Both the position numbers and the translations under genes were made by a program. The notes beneath the pieces were generated by a model that was not told the origin of the DNA, searched no databases, and worked only from the letters and a program-made list of their open reading frames with translations. A DNA stretch of 46,025 nucleotides from contig JAGGWK010000037.1 in NCBI GenBank assembly GCA_021157525.1, positions 98,867-144,891 on the forward strand. Reading direction: 5' to 3'. Source of the stretch: Candidatus Cloacimonadota bacterium. GTDB taxonomy: Bacteria; Cloacimonadota; Cloacimonadia; Cloacimonadales; TCS61. Within the stretch, counting starts at the first letter, position 1. Each line of letters opens with the position of its first letter. Positions 1 through 10,432 of this stretch are shown here, piece after piece.

Positions 1-116
1 AGATAACCGTATTTCCCGGCACGTCAGACCTCATCGGTAAATTTGTAAAAGTAAGGATCGTTGATGCGGTGGGGTGGACCCTCAAGGGTGAAATGATAGA
101 GGTGGTGGATGGGTAG
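1..116 (+). CDS. miaB: 3' end of MiaB-like tRNA methylthiotransferase (TRAM domain), partial at window edge
   Basis: Frame 3 reads ...ITVFPGTSDLIGKFVKVRIVDAVGWTLKGEMIEVVDG*, resembling a radical-SAM methylthiotransferase C-terminal TRAM domain; absent from the ORF track because it has no start in the window. Confidence 0.6.
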   Translation, partial: ITVFPGTSDLIGKFVKVRIVDAVGWTLKGEMIEVVDG

Positions 117-1845
117 TCTGGCTACTCACTTACAAAGCTGGATGCATCACGACACTGCCCTGATTACCAGTGCGAACCCGCTTTTTGTATTGGCGGTGAT
201 TTTGGGCATTGGCTATCTGTTCAGCAGAATTGCCTCACGCCTGAAGCTTCCCACCATCACCGGGCAGATTTTGGGGGGTGTCATCATTGGACATTATGTT
301 CTCAATATTTTCGTGGATACCGCCTATCAGAGCTTTGCACCTATTACCAACTTCGCCCTTGGATTTATTGGCCTTACCATTGGGAGCCACCTGGACTTCC
401 GCAAACTGCACAACGCAGGCAAACGCATCATCCTCATTACCCTGTGTGATGTGATCATTACGCCGGTTCTGGTCTATTTCTCCCTACGATATATAGCCGG
501 TCTCCCCGCAGTGCATAGCATGCTTATTGCCGCCATCGCCATTACCACTGCACCGGGTTCTACCATTCACATCGTCAAGGAGAAGCGGGCCAAAGGCATC
601 CTGACCAAAACTCTCCTGGCCGTTGTGGCCCTGAATAATGTGCTTACCATACTGATTTTCTACACGCTGTATTACTTTTTGCACAACAAATCTGTTTCTG
701 CAGACATCAATATTCTAAGCATCATGGGTAACTCCTTTCTCCTTTTGTTGGAGTCAGTTATTATCGGAAGTGGGGTAGGGTATGGCGTGATTCACTTCAC
801 CGAAAAGCGCAAAACGCGAGTTTCCTTTCTGGTGATGGTGATCATGGCTGTGGTTCTCACTGTTGGAGCATCGGAAACGTTGCACCTGTCCGGCATCCTC
901 TCCAGTCTCATTCTGGGGATGATCATTACCAATTTTTCCAGATTTCGCAGCGTTCTCTTCGGTGCCTTCAAAGAGATTGAAATCGAGGTGTTTACTTTGT
1001 TCTTTGTGTTAGCCGGGACGCATCTTGATTTTCATGCGATGAAGCTGGGCGGCTTTGCCGGTGTAGTGCTGATTCTCAGCCGCTTTGCAGGCAAAGTTTC
1101 CGGCCCGACTCTGGGAGCCTGTCTGGCCGGGGCAACGTCAAACATCAAGAAAAGTATCGGACTGGCCATGCATCCCATTGCGGGAGTGGCCATCGGTCTG
1201 GTATTATTGATAGAAAACAACGTACTTCTGGCACCCTATTCTGATCAGATTACGGCGGTTGTTCTTACCGCTGTGGTAGTGTATGAGCTTATAGGGCCAC
1301 TACTTACGGGAAAAGCTATTGCCCTGGCCGGGGAAGAGGGGAAGAACCGTCTGCGGCTTATGGACTTTATCCAGGAAGAATTTATCACCGTCGATCTGGA
1401 TGCATCCGATAAATGGCAGACCCTGGACTATCTTGCTGAGTTTCTTGTTCGTACCCACCAGGCGCATCACATTGATATAAATGAACTTAAGGCATCTCTG
1501 GTGCAGCGTGAAATCGAAATCTCCACCGGCATCGGAAATAATTTGGCAATACCTCATGCCATTATTCATGATGGCCCGCAAATTATCGGTGTCATTGGCA
1601 TTAGCCGTAAAGGCGTGGAATTTGACAGCCTGGATAGTCAGCCGGTGCATATCATCTTCATGATAGCCACACCCAAAGAAAATTTCGATCGGCAGCACCT
1701 GCAAGTGCTGGCAAACATAGCCAAACTCTTTGGCAAGCACAAGGATATCAAGTCACAACTGATTAATGCGCGATCTGCGGCGGAAGTATATGAGATATTA
1801 CAGAGCAAAGAAGTTGATGAACTCAATCCATTCTTTGAAGACTAA
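109..1845 (+). CDS. CPA2-type cation:proton antiporter with C-terminal PTS EIIA (PtsN-like) domain
   Basis: N-terminal multi-TM with GYLFSRIASRLKLPTITGQILGG; C-terminal EISTGIGNNLAIPHAIIHDG...IIFMIATPKE typical of EIIA-Ntr/Fru. Confidence 0.9.
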   Translation: MGSLATHLQSWMHHDTALITSANPLFVLAVILGIGYLFSRIASRLKLPTITGQILGGVIIGHYVLNIFVDTAYQSFAPITNFALGFIGLTIGSHLDFRKLHNAGKRIILITLCDVIITPVLVYFSLRYIAGLPAVHSMLIAAIAITTAPGSTIHIVKEKRAKGILTKTLLAVVALNNVLTILIFYTLYYFLHNKSVSADINILSIMGNSFLLLLESVIIGSGVGYGVIHFTEKRKTRVSFLVMVIMAVVLTVGASETLHLSGILSSLILGMIITNFSRFRSVLFGAFKEIEIEVFTLFFVLAGTHLDFHAMKLGGFAGVVLILSRFAGKVSGPTLGACLAGATSNIKKSIGLAMHPIAGVAIGLVLLIENNVLLAPYSDQITAVVLTAVVVYELIGPLLTGKAIALAGEEGKNRLRLMDFIQEEFITVDLDASDKWQTLDYLAEFLVRTHQAHHIDINELKASLVQREIEISTGIGNNLAIPHAIIHDGPQIIGVIGISRKGVEFDSLDSQPVHIIFMIATPKENFDRQHLQVLANIAKLFGKHKDIKSQLINARSAAEVYEILQSKEVDELNPFFED

Positions 1846-2128
1846 GCGTCAAATCTATCCGCTGATTGGTTTAAATTGCTCAGGTGAGTCGGTGCATTGG
1901 TGGTTCGATGTTTGAGCCGCAGGGTGCGCATTTCGCCGTTGGTGTTTTTTAACCTGAGCCCACGAACGTAAATTTACTAAAATAGGGAAAAAATCGATGA
2001 ACAACAGACAAAGAGAGGTGGATTCCGGTTATACTCTATCCTATGATAATGTACATTATGTAAACTATGAAGTGAAACACAACAATCTGGTACGAAACAA
2101 ATTAGAAAAATAATGGAGTGCAGGTGTT

Positions 2129-3007
2129 ATGAAAAGTATGACAGGTTACGGTAAAGCGAATCATGTAGATGAGAACTTTGAAATGGAAGTGGAAGTAAAG
2201 TCGGTTAACAGCAGGTTTTTCGACTTTAAGATACGGAGTCCACGTGAACTTTCCTTCATGGAATTTCGGATCAAAGATATTTGCTCTCAGAGCATCAAAC
2301 GAGGGAAAGTCGAGGTTTATGTTAACTTTAAGGATAAACGCGTCCCGGAGATCGTTTTGGACGAATCGCGGTTTTCGGCTTTTGTAGAGGTATATCATCG
2401 GGCTCAATCTCTTATGGGAGGCAATCGGGAGTTGCCCTTTGCGAAGATCATCAGTGAGCCGGGAGTTATCTTGATGAGCAACACAGACTTAGAAACATCC
2501 GGTGCCATAGAGACTCTGGAGAAAGTGGTGGCGGAAGCGGTACAGAAGCATCAACAGATGGCACTCAATGAGGGAGACTCCATGAAAACCTATCTCACCG
2601 ATGCAATGGAGAGAATCGCCTCTGCCCTGTCTGAGATCGAATCGGCTATCCCATCCCACAAAGAAGCGCTCTTTGAAAAGGTGAAAAACAGTATTGAAGC
2701 ATTGCTGCCAGAGGCCCTCGGCAAAGAAGATCACAAACGACTGATGATGGAGGCCGCAATTTATATAGACAAATCTGATGTCACCGAGGAAATTGTGCGT
2801 TTGAAGAATCATGTGCAAAAGTTTCTGGACCGTGTAGGCAAAAGTGATAAAGAGATGGGCAAAAGCCTTAATTTCATTTTGCAGGAGATGCATCGGGAGA
2901 TCAACACAACCGGTTCAAAATTTGGCGATACCGGCGTGTTTCCCAGCATCATGATGATACGAGAGGAGATAGAAAAATGCAGGGAGTTAGTACAAAATGC
3001 CGAGTAA
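2129..3007 (+). CDS. YicC family endoribonuclease-like protein
   Basis: MKSMTGYGKA start and C-terminal TGSKFGDTGVFPSIMMIREEIEKCRELVQNAE, hallmark of YicC/YloC. Confidence 0.93.
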   Translation: MKSMTGYGKANHVDENFEMEVEVKSVNSRFFDFKIRSPRELSFMEFRIKDICSQSIKRGKVEVYVNFKDKRVPEIVLDESRFSAFVEVYHRAQSLMGGNRELPFAKIISEPGVILMSNTDLETSGAIETLEKVVAEAVQKHQQMALNEGDSMKTYLTDAMERIASALSEIESAIPSHKEALFEKVKNSIEALLPEALGKEDHKRLMMEAAIYIDKSDVTEEIVRLKNHVQKFLDRVGKSDKEMGKSLNFILQEMHREINTTGSKFGDTGVFPSIMMIREEIEKCRELVQNAE

Positions 3008-3485
3008 ATATCCGTTGAGATGGGTGTCACACCCAATGCGTGAATACCCCATTACCACCGGGATATTGCTTCTTTTTCTCGGTTTGATCGCCGCCTTTTT
3101 GTGGGATGTCACCAGCACCCCGGTGGATCAGTCTATCACCGTTTTTACCTGGGTCGGCATGAACGTAGCCGGATGGGATATGCCCTTTTTTTACTACCTG
3201 GGCATCATCTTTCTCTTCTTCAGCCTCATCACCTATTTCATTCCCACCTATTACCAATGCGATGAAGACCTTATCACCATCCGCTACTGGTTTTTCAAAG
3301 TAACCCATCGCTACGATGAGTATGGCTGCTTTTATCTGGATGCAAAGGGCGTAATGCTGAGCACCTTTAAGCGGCCTCGTCGTCTCGATCCCTTCAGGGG
3401 TTTGTCCCTCCGCTTTTCCCGTAGCAGAAAGGAAAAGCAACCGCTTTTGGACATCCTGCAAGAACGCATAGGAAACCGAGTTTAA
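2997..3485 (+). CDS. Small membrane protein with two predicted TM helices (PH-like C-terminus)
   Basis: ORF overlaps yicC end and rnr start; two hydrophobic stretches. Confidence 0.6.
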   Translation: MPSKYPLRWVSHPMREYPITTGILLLFLGLIAAFLWDVTSTPVDQSITVFTWVGMNVAGWDMPFFYYLGIIFLFFSLITYFIPTYYQCDEDLITIRYWFFKVTHRYDEYGCFYLDAKGVMLSTFKRPRRLDPFRGLSLRFSRSRKEKQPLLDILQERIGNRV

Positions 3486-5572
3486 TGTTTGATAAAACAC
3501 TGGCATATCACATTGAGAAATTACTTCTGGATTATGAAGGTAATTATTTCAAAACCAAGGATATAGCCAAGGCTCTGAAGATTAAGAAACACAAATACAA
3601 AGACCTGATGGATACCCTCTACGGCATGTCCAAACAACGGCGGATACGGCGAAAAGACAGAACCTTTGGAATAGAAAATCTTCAGAAGCCTGAGCTTATC
3701 GTGGAAGGCATATTCGATGCTCGATCTCTGGTGAAAAATCGTTCCTTTGCCTTTGTCTCATCCCCAGAGGGAGACCTCTATATTTCTGCCGAAGACATCC
3801 AGACGGCCTACCATGGCGACAGGGTAAAAGTAAGTGTGCACAGTGGCAGTGGCGGCCGCAAATATGGACGGGTAATCTCGGTGGTTAAACGGGCCAAAAC
3901 CACCTTTGCAGGCACTTTTCAACGATACCGGAATAGTATGTATCTGGTGCCGGATAATGGGAAAATCCACACACATTTGATGGTGCGGGATGCCAATGGT
4001 GCTCGGTCTGGCCAGAAAGTTGTGATGAACATTATAAATTGGGGCTCTCGGGAATTACAAAAACTTCCCATTGGCGATATTACGCAAGTGTTGGGAGAAT
4101 CGGGTAATCCCGAAGTGGAAATCCTGGCAGTTATCATGGAATACGGCTTGCCTCTGGAATTTCCCGAAGAAGTAATTGATGCCGCTCAAGCTATCGATGG
4201 CTCCATCAAGGATGAAGATATTGCATCCCGAACAGACTTGCGAGATCTACTGACAATCACCATAGATCCCCTCTCAGCCCGGGATTATGACGATGCCATC
4301 TCGCTGGTACAGTCCGGCGATGAAATGGTACTTTACGTGCACATTGCCGATGTGGCCCACTATGTTGTCCCCGGTTCACCACTGTACAAAGAAGCCTGTG
4401 AGCGCGGCAACAGCTACTATTTTCCACGGCGCGTCATTCCCATGCTTCCCACCAGACTTTCAAACCAGATTTGCAGTCTGCGCCCCGATGAAGATAAGCT
4501 CGCTCTCACGGTGGAAACCCATTTTTCAGCCTCTGGATCCATGAGCAGACAAACCGTGTATGAGAGCGTGATCCGCTCTGACGCCAGGCTGGTGTATGAG
4601 CAGGTGGATGCGCTGTTTGACGGTGATAAAACCGATATCTCTGAACCGATAGCAGCAATGCTAACCAGTCTGCACCAGCTCTCGAAGGTGCTGGCAAAAA
4701 TCCGGCAGGAAGCTGGTTATCTTACCTTCTCTCTCCCGGAAAGCGAATACGAATTTGATGACGACGGACATCTGATAAACATCCATCGTTCACGGGAGAC
4801 AGATTCTCATCGGCTTATCGAGAACTGTATGCTGGTGGCCAATCAATATATTTGCCAACGATTGTCCAAGGGTGAAACCCTCTATCGCATTCACGAAGAT
4901 CCCAATGAAGATCGCATCAATGTAATCCTGGACATTTTGAGGAAATACAATGTTGATGTGTATTTACAAGAAAATCTTAACAAAACACTTCAACATGTTC
5001 TGGAAGAATTAAAGACCGAATCTTTTCATCGGGTATTTGACAGACAGATATTACGGAGCCTCAAGCGAGCCCGTTATTCCATAGAAAACAAAGGTCATTT
5101 TGGTTTGGCGATGACGTATTATACCCATTTCACCTCACCAATCCGGCGCCTGTGTGACTTGGTTGTGCACTTGCAGATCAAGGATCAGATCCATCATCGC
5201 CCACCACGGTTCACCCGTCAGGAACTCTTTGACTTGGCTGGCAAAGCAACCGAGCGGGAGATGATCGCTGATGAAAGCGAACGGGAAGTGGATTGGAAAA
5301 ACAAACGCATCTTCATGAAGAAGAAACTGGGAGATGAATTCAGCGGCATTATACTCGCTGTTCAAAAAAACCGCATCGTTGTTGAACTGGATGATTATCC
5401 TGTTTCTGGCGTGATAGAGATGGCTACGGTAAAAAAAGAGCGATTTGACTTTATTGAGCAATACAGCCGTATGGTTGGACGGAAAACCGGGAAGATATTG
5501 GGACTTACGGACAAAGTGACCGTGATGGTCAGCAAAGTAACGGATGATATCTATTTTCAATTAATCTTATGA
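3485..5572 (+). CDS. rnr: Ribonuclease R (RNB/S1 exoribonuclease)
   Basis: RNB signature TIDPLSARDYDDAISL, YTHFTSPIRRLCDLVVH, C-terminal S1 domain. Confidence 0.93.
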   Translation: MFDKTLAYHIEKLLLDYEGNYFKTKDIAKALKIKKHKYKDLMDTLYGMSKQRRIRRKDRTFGIENLQKPELIVEGIFDARSLVKNRSFAFVSSPEGDLYISAEDIQTAYHGDRVKVSVHSGSGGRKYGRVISVVKRAKTTFAGTFQRYRNSMYLVPDNGKIHTHLMVRDANGARSGQKVVMNIINWGSRELQKLPIGDITQVLGESGNPEVEILAVIMEYGLPLEFPEEVIDAAQAIDGSIKDEDIASRTDLRDLLTITIDPLSARDYDDAISLVQSGDEMVLYVHIADVAHYVVPGSPLYKEACERGNSYYFPRRVIPMLPTRLSNQICSLRPDEDKLALTVETHFSASGSMSRQTVYESVIRSDARLVYEQVDALFDGDKTDISEPIAAMLTSLHQLSKVLAKIRQEAGYLTFSLPESEYEFDDDGHLINIHRSRETDSHRLIENCMLVANQYICQRLSKGETLYRIHEDPNEDRINVILDILRKYNVDVYLQENLNKTLQHVLEELKTESFHRVFDRQILRSLKRARYSIENKGHFGLAMTYYTHFTSPIRRLCDLVVHLQIKDQIHHRPPRFTRQELFDLAGKATEREMIADESEREVDWKNKRIFMKKKLGDEFSGIILAVQKNRIVVELDDYPVSGVIEMATVKKERFDFIEQYSRMVGRKTGKILGLTDKVTVMVSKVTDDIYFQLIL

Positions 5573-6783
5573 TAATTTACTACGTACTAACGACCATAAT
5601 CTTTGTTGTTACGCTACCAATCTTAATGTTATACATTAAGTTTACAAACCAGGCTCAACGTCTGACGTGGGGATATAAAAAGTACTATCAATGCCTGTGG
5701 ATTCACGCTGCATCCATGGGAGAAGTAAACGGAATTCGGCAGCTCATTGCCAGACTCCGCCGGGCTTACCCAAATCGGGAGATCGTGATAACCACCATGA
5801 CCAAAACCGGCCGAAAAGTTGCACGGGAACTTGCCGACGCAGCCTATCTTGCACCCCTCGACCTCTTCCCCATTCTTCTGCGAGGATTTCGTTTTCTTCA
5901 GCCTGCTGCTATCATCATTGCAGAAACCGAGATATGGCCGGGAATGATCACCATGGCTCACAAAAAAGGTATTCCGCTGGTATTTATCAATGCCCGGATA
6001 TCAGATTCGTCATTGGGCAGTTATCAAAAGTTAAAACCTTTGTTAGCCCCGGTTTTTCGCCATGTTCACACCGTGATTGCCCAATCTGAAAAAGATCAAC
6101 AACGGTTTATAAGCCTCGGCTTCAGAGATGTACGCCATACCGGAAACCTGAAATTCTCCGTCACTCAACCGCTATATCGAAAAGAGGATATGCGAAAGGA
6201 AATGGGCTTTGCCCAAGATGATCTTGTCGTGGTTTGGGGCAGTAGTCGTCCCGGTGAAGAACAGCTGGCTTTAACCACATTTGACGCATTAAAACAGAGA
6301 CATCCCCGCCTGCACCTGATACTTGTCCCGCGGCATCTGAAGCGGCTTCCGGAGATCCGGACAATACTGAATGGGCATGACGTGACCTATTATAGTTCCT
6401 ACAAGCCCGGCGCCCCCATTGTGGTGGTAGATGCCATGGGGGTGTTGCAAAAGCTCTACGCCCTGTGTGATATTGCCGTTGTGGGTGGCAGCTTTTTCGA
6501 TTTTGGTGGACACAATCCTCTGGAACCCGCCTTCTATCGCTGTCCGATAATTATGGGTCCCTACCACAGTTCCTGTCGGGATTCGGTAGAAAAATTAAAA
6601 CAAGGTAATGGAATTATAATTGCAAACACAGATACGTTGCAGGATGAGATGCAAAAATTGCTGGTGGACAGCCTGTTGAGAAACCGCATTGGAAACAATG
6701 CAAAAAACGTGCTCGAAGCCCATGCATCCAGCGTGGATGATACCACCAAAATCCTGCAAAATATCATTGCGGAGTCATTATGA
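5569..6783 (+). CDS. waaA: 3-deoxy-D-manno-octulosonic acid (Kdo) transferase
   Basis: WIHAASMGEVNG, AETEIWPGM, VVGGSFFDFGGHNPLEPA motifs of WaaA/KdtA. Confidence 0.92.
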   Translation: MIIYYVLTTIIFVVTLPILMLYIKFTNQAQRLTWGYKKYYQCLWIHAASMGEVNGIRQLIARLRRAYPNREIVITTMTKTGRKVARELADAAYLAPLDLFPILLRGFRFLQPAAIIIAETEIWPGMITMAHKKGIPLVFINARISDSSLGSYQKLKPLLAPVFRHVHTVIAQSEKDQQRFISLGFRDVRHTGNLKFSVTQPLYRKEDMRKEMGFAQDDLVVVWGSSRPGEEQLALTTFDALKQRHPRLHLILVPRHLKRLPEIRTILNGHDVTYYSSYKPGAPIVVVDAMGVLQKLYALCDIAVVGGSFFDFGGHNPLEPAFYRCPIIMGPYHSSCRDSVEKLKQGNGIIIANTDTLQDEMQKLLVDSLLRNRIGNNAKNVLEAHASSVDDTTKILQNIIAESL

Positions 6784-9113
6784 GACGGTTGTTACTGTTT
6801 GCGATTATTGTGGTTACACTCTTTGTCGGATGTTCCAAAGACACCACTTCAACAGGGCGGTTAGATGCACCAACAGGCCTGGTAGCCGAAAAATACGGGC
6901 TTTTTCACATTCGGATAAGATGGAACGATAACTCCACCGGCGAGGAGTCTTTTTTCATCGATCGCAAAAAAGGTGAAAGCGATTGGGATGTAGATTTTGC
7001 AGAAGTTGCCAAAAACACAGAAGAATATGTAAACAACATAAACACATCAGCTGCCACAGACACGTTGTATTCGTACCGTGTGAGGGCTTTTGACAGCGGA
7101 GATTATTCAGACTACAGTATTTCTGCAGCCTACATTGATGCATCAGTAGCCCCCGATTCCCTTACCTTTGTGCAAATAGGACAGGATAGCGTGGGCCTGA
7201 GCTGGAACGATAACACCATCGGAGAAGAGGGCTTTGCGCTGGAGCGCCGCAGCGAAGGAGAAGATTGGACGTCCGTAGCTTTACTGGATGCAAACGTCAC
7301 CAGTTTTGTGGATGCTGTTCCCGCACTTTACGATACACTGCTTTATCGGGTGAGTGCTTTTGTGGGAGATTCACATTCTGAATATCTGGAAAATAACTAC
7401 AACCCAATCCTCCCTGTTCCCAGTAATTTAACGATAACATGTTCAAGTATAACATCAGTGCAATTGACGTGGGATGACAACGCCACTCTGGAAGATGGAT
7501 ACCGGATTTATAAATCGGAAGATCTCATTTCCTGGGATGAATCCACCCTTCCACAAAACAGCACGCAATGGGTGGATTCTTCGGTTACCCCCGGAGTGAT
7601 GACCTATTATAAGGTGCTTTCATTCCTGGGCCAAAATACCTCTCCCGCAGTTTCCGACAGCGTAAACACCATACCGGAGCCATCCAATCTGGTAGCTACG
7701 GCCAATAATGATAACCTTGAAATATCTCTTACTTGGGATGATTTTTCCCTTTTTGAAGATACATTCCGGATTGAACGGCGCACATTAACGGGGGATTTTG
7801 CTCCACTGGCCACCATCCCGGCAAACAGTACGCACTATATCGATACGCAGATAGAAAATCTGGTAACCTATTATTACCGAATAACTACCAATGCTCAGGG
7901 CTACTCATCTCCCCCTTCAGCAGTTGTATCGGCTACCTGCACCGCTGGTCAAACGACAATGCTGCTGGTTCCGTCACAATTTGCTTCCATCCAGGATGCC
8001 ATAGATGCAGCCCGGGATGGCGATCGGGTTCTGGTATTACCTGGCCACTATCGAGAAAAAATCGACTTCGAGGGGAAATCTATCTCCGTCGTTTCCATGT
8101 ACTCCCTTACTCATGACCACAGTGCCATCGTCGAAACCATTATCGACGGAGAATCCGACGGCTCTGTCGTGCGCTTTGCCAATGCAGAAGACTCCCTTAC
8201 CGTCATCCAGGGGTTTACCGTTCAAAACGGCTTTGATAGCAGCGGTATCTTTTGTAGTTCCAGTCGTCCCATGATCAAAAACATGATAATCAAAAACTCC
8301 CATGCCACGTCAAACGGTGGCGGATTGCGGGTTCGTAATCTTTCCCACTTGGTGGTGGATAGTGTGGAATTTGTGGGAAATTGTGCAGTCAATGGCGGCG
8401 GAATGTCTGTTGAAGGGGAAAGTGTCGTACTCATCAAAAATTGTACTTTTACCCAAAACACTGCCGAGCAGGGTGGGGGACTGGAAATTATAAAATCCTT
8501 CGCAACCTTGGAAAACAATGAATTCTTTGCCAATGAAGCAGAGCATGGCGGCGGGATGCATTCCAAAACCGAAGCGGAAATCACCATGATCCACTGCCGC
8601 TTTTTTGAAAATCTCAATGATGGGTTTGATGGACGTGGCGGGGCTTTATACACCTCAGGAAGCACATATCACATAGAAAATACCATCTTTGCAGATAATG
8701 CCTCTTACGGGCCAAACGCCATTGGCGGTGCCATCTACACGGTGAGCAATTCAAACATTGATCTTTTGAATGTGGTGATCACTGACAACATCGCAAACAT
8801 TGGCGGCGCCGTGTACATCACCGAGCTTTCCGATATCACCATCCGCAACTGCATCATCTGGGAAAACCTGCCCTATGATATCGATATCAACGGACGTGCA
8901 GTCTTTATGCATTACACCGATGTTACCGAGGATTTTCCCGGAAACAACAACATCAATGAAGAACCCAACTTTACGGATCCGGAAAATCACGATTATCATC
9001 TGCAACAAGATTCACCCTGCATCGATGCCGGAGATCCGGATGGTTTGTATAATGATCCCGATGGATCGGTAAATGACATGGGGGCTTACGGCGGACCAAA
9101 CGGACAATGGTAA
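6780..9113 (+). CDS. Lipoprotein with FN3 repeats and right-handed beta-helix domain
   Basis: Lipobox LFVGCSKD; repeated WdD/N..T.EdGF.i.R FN3 modules; IQDAIDAARDGDRVLVLPGHYRE and GGG-rich beta-helix repeats. Confidence 0.85.
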   Translation: MRRLLLFAIIVVTLFVGCSKDTTSTGRLDAPTGLVAEKYGLFHIRIRWNDNSTGEESFFIDRKKGESDWDVDFAEVAKNTEEYVNNINTSAATDTLYSYRVRAFDSGDYSDYSISAAYIDASVAPDSLTFVQIGQDSVGLSWNDNTIGEEGFALERRSEGEDWTSVALLDANVTSFVDAVPALYDTLLYRVSAFVGDSHSEYLENNYNPILPVPSNLTITCSSITSVQLTWDDNATLEDGYRIYKSEDLISWDESTLPQNSTQWVDSSVTPGVMTYYKVLSFLGQNTSPAVSDSVNTIPEPSNLVATANNDNLEISLTWDDFSLFEDTFRIERRTLTGDFAPLATIPANSTHYIDTQIENLVTYYYRITTNAQGYSSPPSAVVSATCTAGQTTMLLVPSQFASIQDAIDAARDGDRVLVLPGHYREKIDFEGKSISVVSMYSLTHDHSAIVETIIDGESDGSVVRFANAEDSLTVIQGFTVQNGFDSSGIFCSSSRPMIKNMIIKNSHATSNGGGLRVRNLSHLVVDSVEFVGNCAVNGGGMSVEGESVVLIKNCTFTQNTAEQGGGLEIIKSFATLENNEFFANEAEHGGGMHSKTEAEITMIHCRFFENLNDGFDGRGGALYTSGSTYHIENTIFADNASYGPNAIGGAIYTVSNSNIDLLNVVITDNIANIGGAVYITELSDITIRNCIIWENLPYDIDINGRAVFMHYTDVTEDFPGNNNINEEPNFTDPENHDYHLQQDSPCIDAGDPDGLYNDPDGSVNDMGAYGGPNGQW

Positions 9114-9162
9114 ATCTGGTTGTAATGCAATAACATAGAACTGTTTTTTTAAGCGGTTAATG

Positions 9163-9205
9163 CCACCGTTTTCCAGGAAAACAAGAAAACGGTGGACATT
9201 TTTTT
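9163..9205 (+). terminator. Rho-independent terminator
   Basis: Perfect 11-bp stem CCACCGTTTTC/GAAAACGGTGG followed by ACATTTTTTT. Confidence 0.85.
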
Positions 9206-9250
9206 AGCCAGAAGCACCTATCTCCCCAAAAAAGGGAGAGGAGAAATCAC

Positions 9251-10432
9251 ATGAAATCTGTCGCTGTTGCCATCCTGCTGATGCTTGCCATTTCCCTCTT
9301 CCCCATCACCTATACCCCACTGCAATTCCAAAAGTTCCACGGCCACGTCGAATCCTCCATCGGTTTTCATGTCTGGTCAGACCATTTTGTGGTGCGCAAT
9401 CTCCAACTGCGAGGCCTTCTTTACACCCCCTGGTTTTTGCGTATAAATGCCGTATTTCGTTCCAGCGATAGAGAATACCTCATCATAAAAGAACACCATC
9501 ATAACTATTACAACACTCGCTTTCGTCCCTATATCGACGAACTCTATGCAGAGACCATCCACAATTTCAGTCAGTCTGGATGGAATCTCGATCTGGCCGC
9601 AAAAGTAGGCAGAACCCGGTTTCTGCGGTTTCCATACTACTTTCAAACTGCGCGGTTTGACCGCATCCCCGGTGTGGCAGACCTGCGTGGTGGCGACGAT
9701 ACCGATTATTCCGGCATCATCCCCACAGCAAATTTGTCGGCTCCCTTTGGCCTGGGATATCATGTGGCTGCGATACAATGGCTGTGGAATGATGTGAAAG
9801 GTCTTGGCATCCTGGAAAACTATCTCTACTATGCCCCGGATGTCCGTCCTGGTATTCTGGAACTGCGCTTTGGCCAGCTGGCTCAGCGCACAGATCCTCC
9901 GGGGAGTACGGTGCAGGGTGCATCCATGTTGCTGGGAGCGTCGAGGAGCGGATTTTCGGTGGGGTTTTTTGTTGAACGCACGGTAGATGACACTTTCACC
10001 GGTTTGCTGGTGAATTTTGCCCAAACAAAAATCACCAATGCTCTTGGCAGAGTGCGGCTCGATTATACCCGCTCATATCAGGGGCTTGTGTTTCAGATTC
10101 CCTTTGCTAAATACAACATTGGCTATGCTTCCACCCCACCGGCAGACGCCCAACTGGTTGGCACCGTTGAGGTCGATCGGGCTATCACATTCTGGCGGGC
10201 TGGACTAATGCGTAACTTTTACGAGCACATTGCATCCCGCACTGGCTCTACCGATGGCGACATCATCGTGATGAAGGAAAAACCCTGGTATCTTGGATTT
10301 GAGGGATTGATAAGCACATATAAAATAACGAGTTATTCAATTGATGAAATGAAAAGGTGGAATAATTCCACCACTCGGCCGGGGCAATACAGCCAACAGG
10401 CCACCTATTATATTTATCGCAGGAGGCGCTGA
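9251..10432 (+). CDS. Secreted/outer-membrane hypothetical protein
   Basis: N-terminal signal-like hydrophobic stretch; aromatic-rich alternating pattern; RBS ggagaggag upstream. Confidence 0.6.
   Translation: MKSVAVAILLMLAISLFPITYTPLQFQKFHGHVESSIGFHVWSDHFVVRNLQLRGLLYTPWFLRINAVFRSSDREYLIIKEHHHNYYNTRFRPYIDELYAETIHNFSQSGWNLDLAAKVGRTRFLRFPYYFQTARFDRIPGVADLRGGDDTDYSGIIPTANLSAPFGLGYHVAAIQWLWNDVKGLGILENYLYYAPDVRPGILELRFGQLAQRTDPPGSTVQGASMLLGASRSGFSVGFFVERTVDDTFTGLLVNFAQTKITNALGRVRLDYTRSYQGLVFQIPFAKYNIGYASTPPADAQLVGTVEVDRAITFWRAGLMRNFYEHIASRTGSTDGDIIVMKEKPWYLGFEGLISTYKITSYSIDEMKRWNNSTTRPGQYSQQATYYIYRRRR

Noticed and set aside
484-2893. Antisense ORFs opposite the antiporter and yicC (e.g. 1300..1740, 2489..2893)
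   Set aside because: Fully overlapped by well-recognised genes and lacking family motifs; shadow ORFs.
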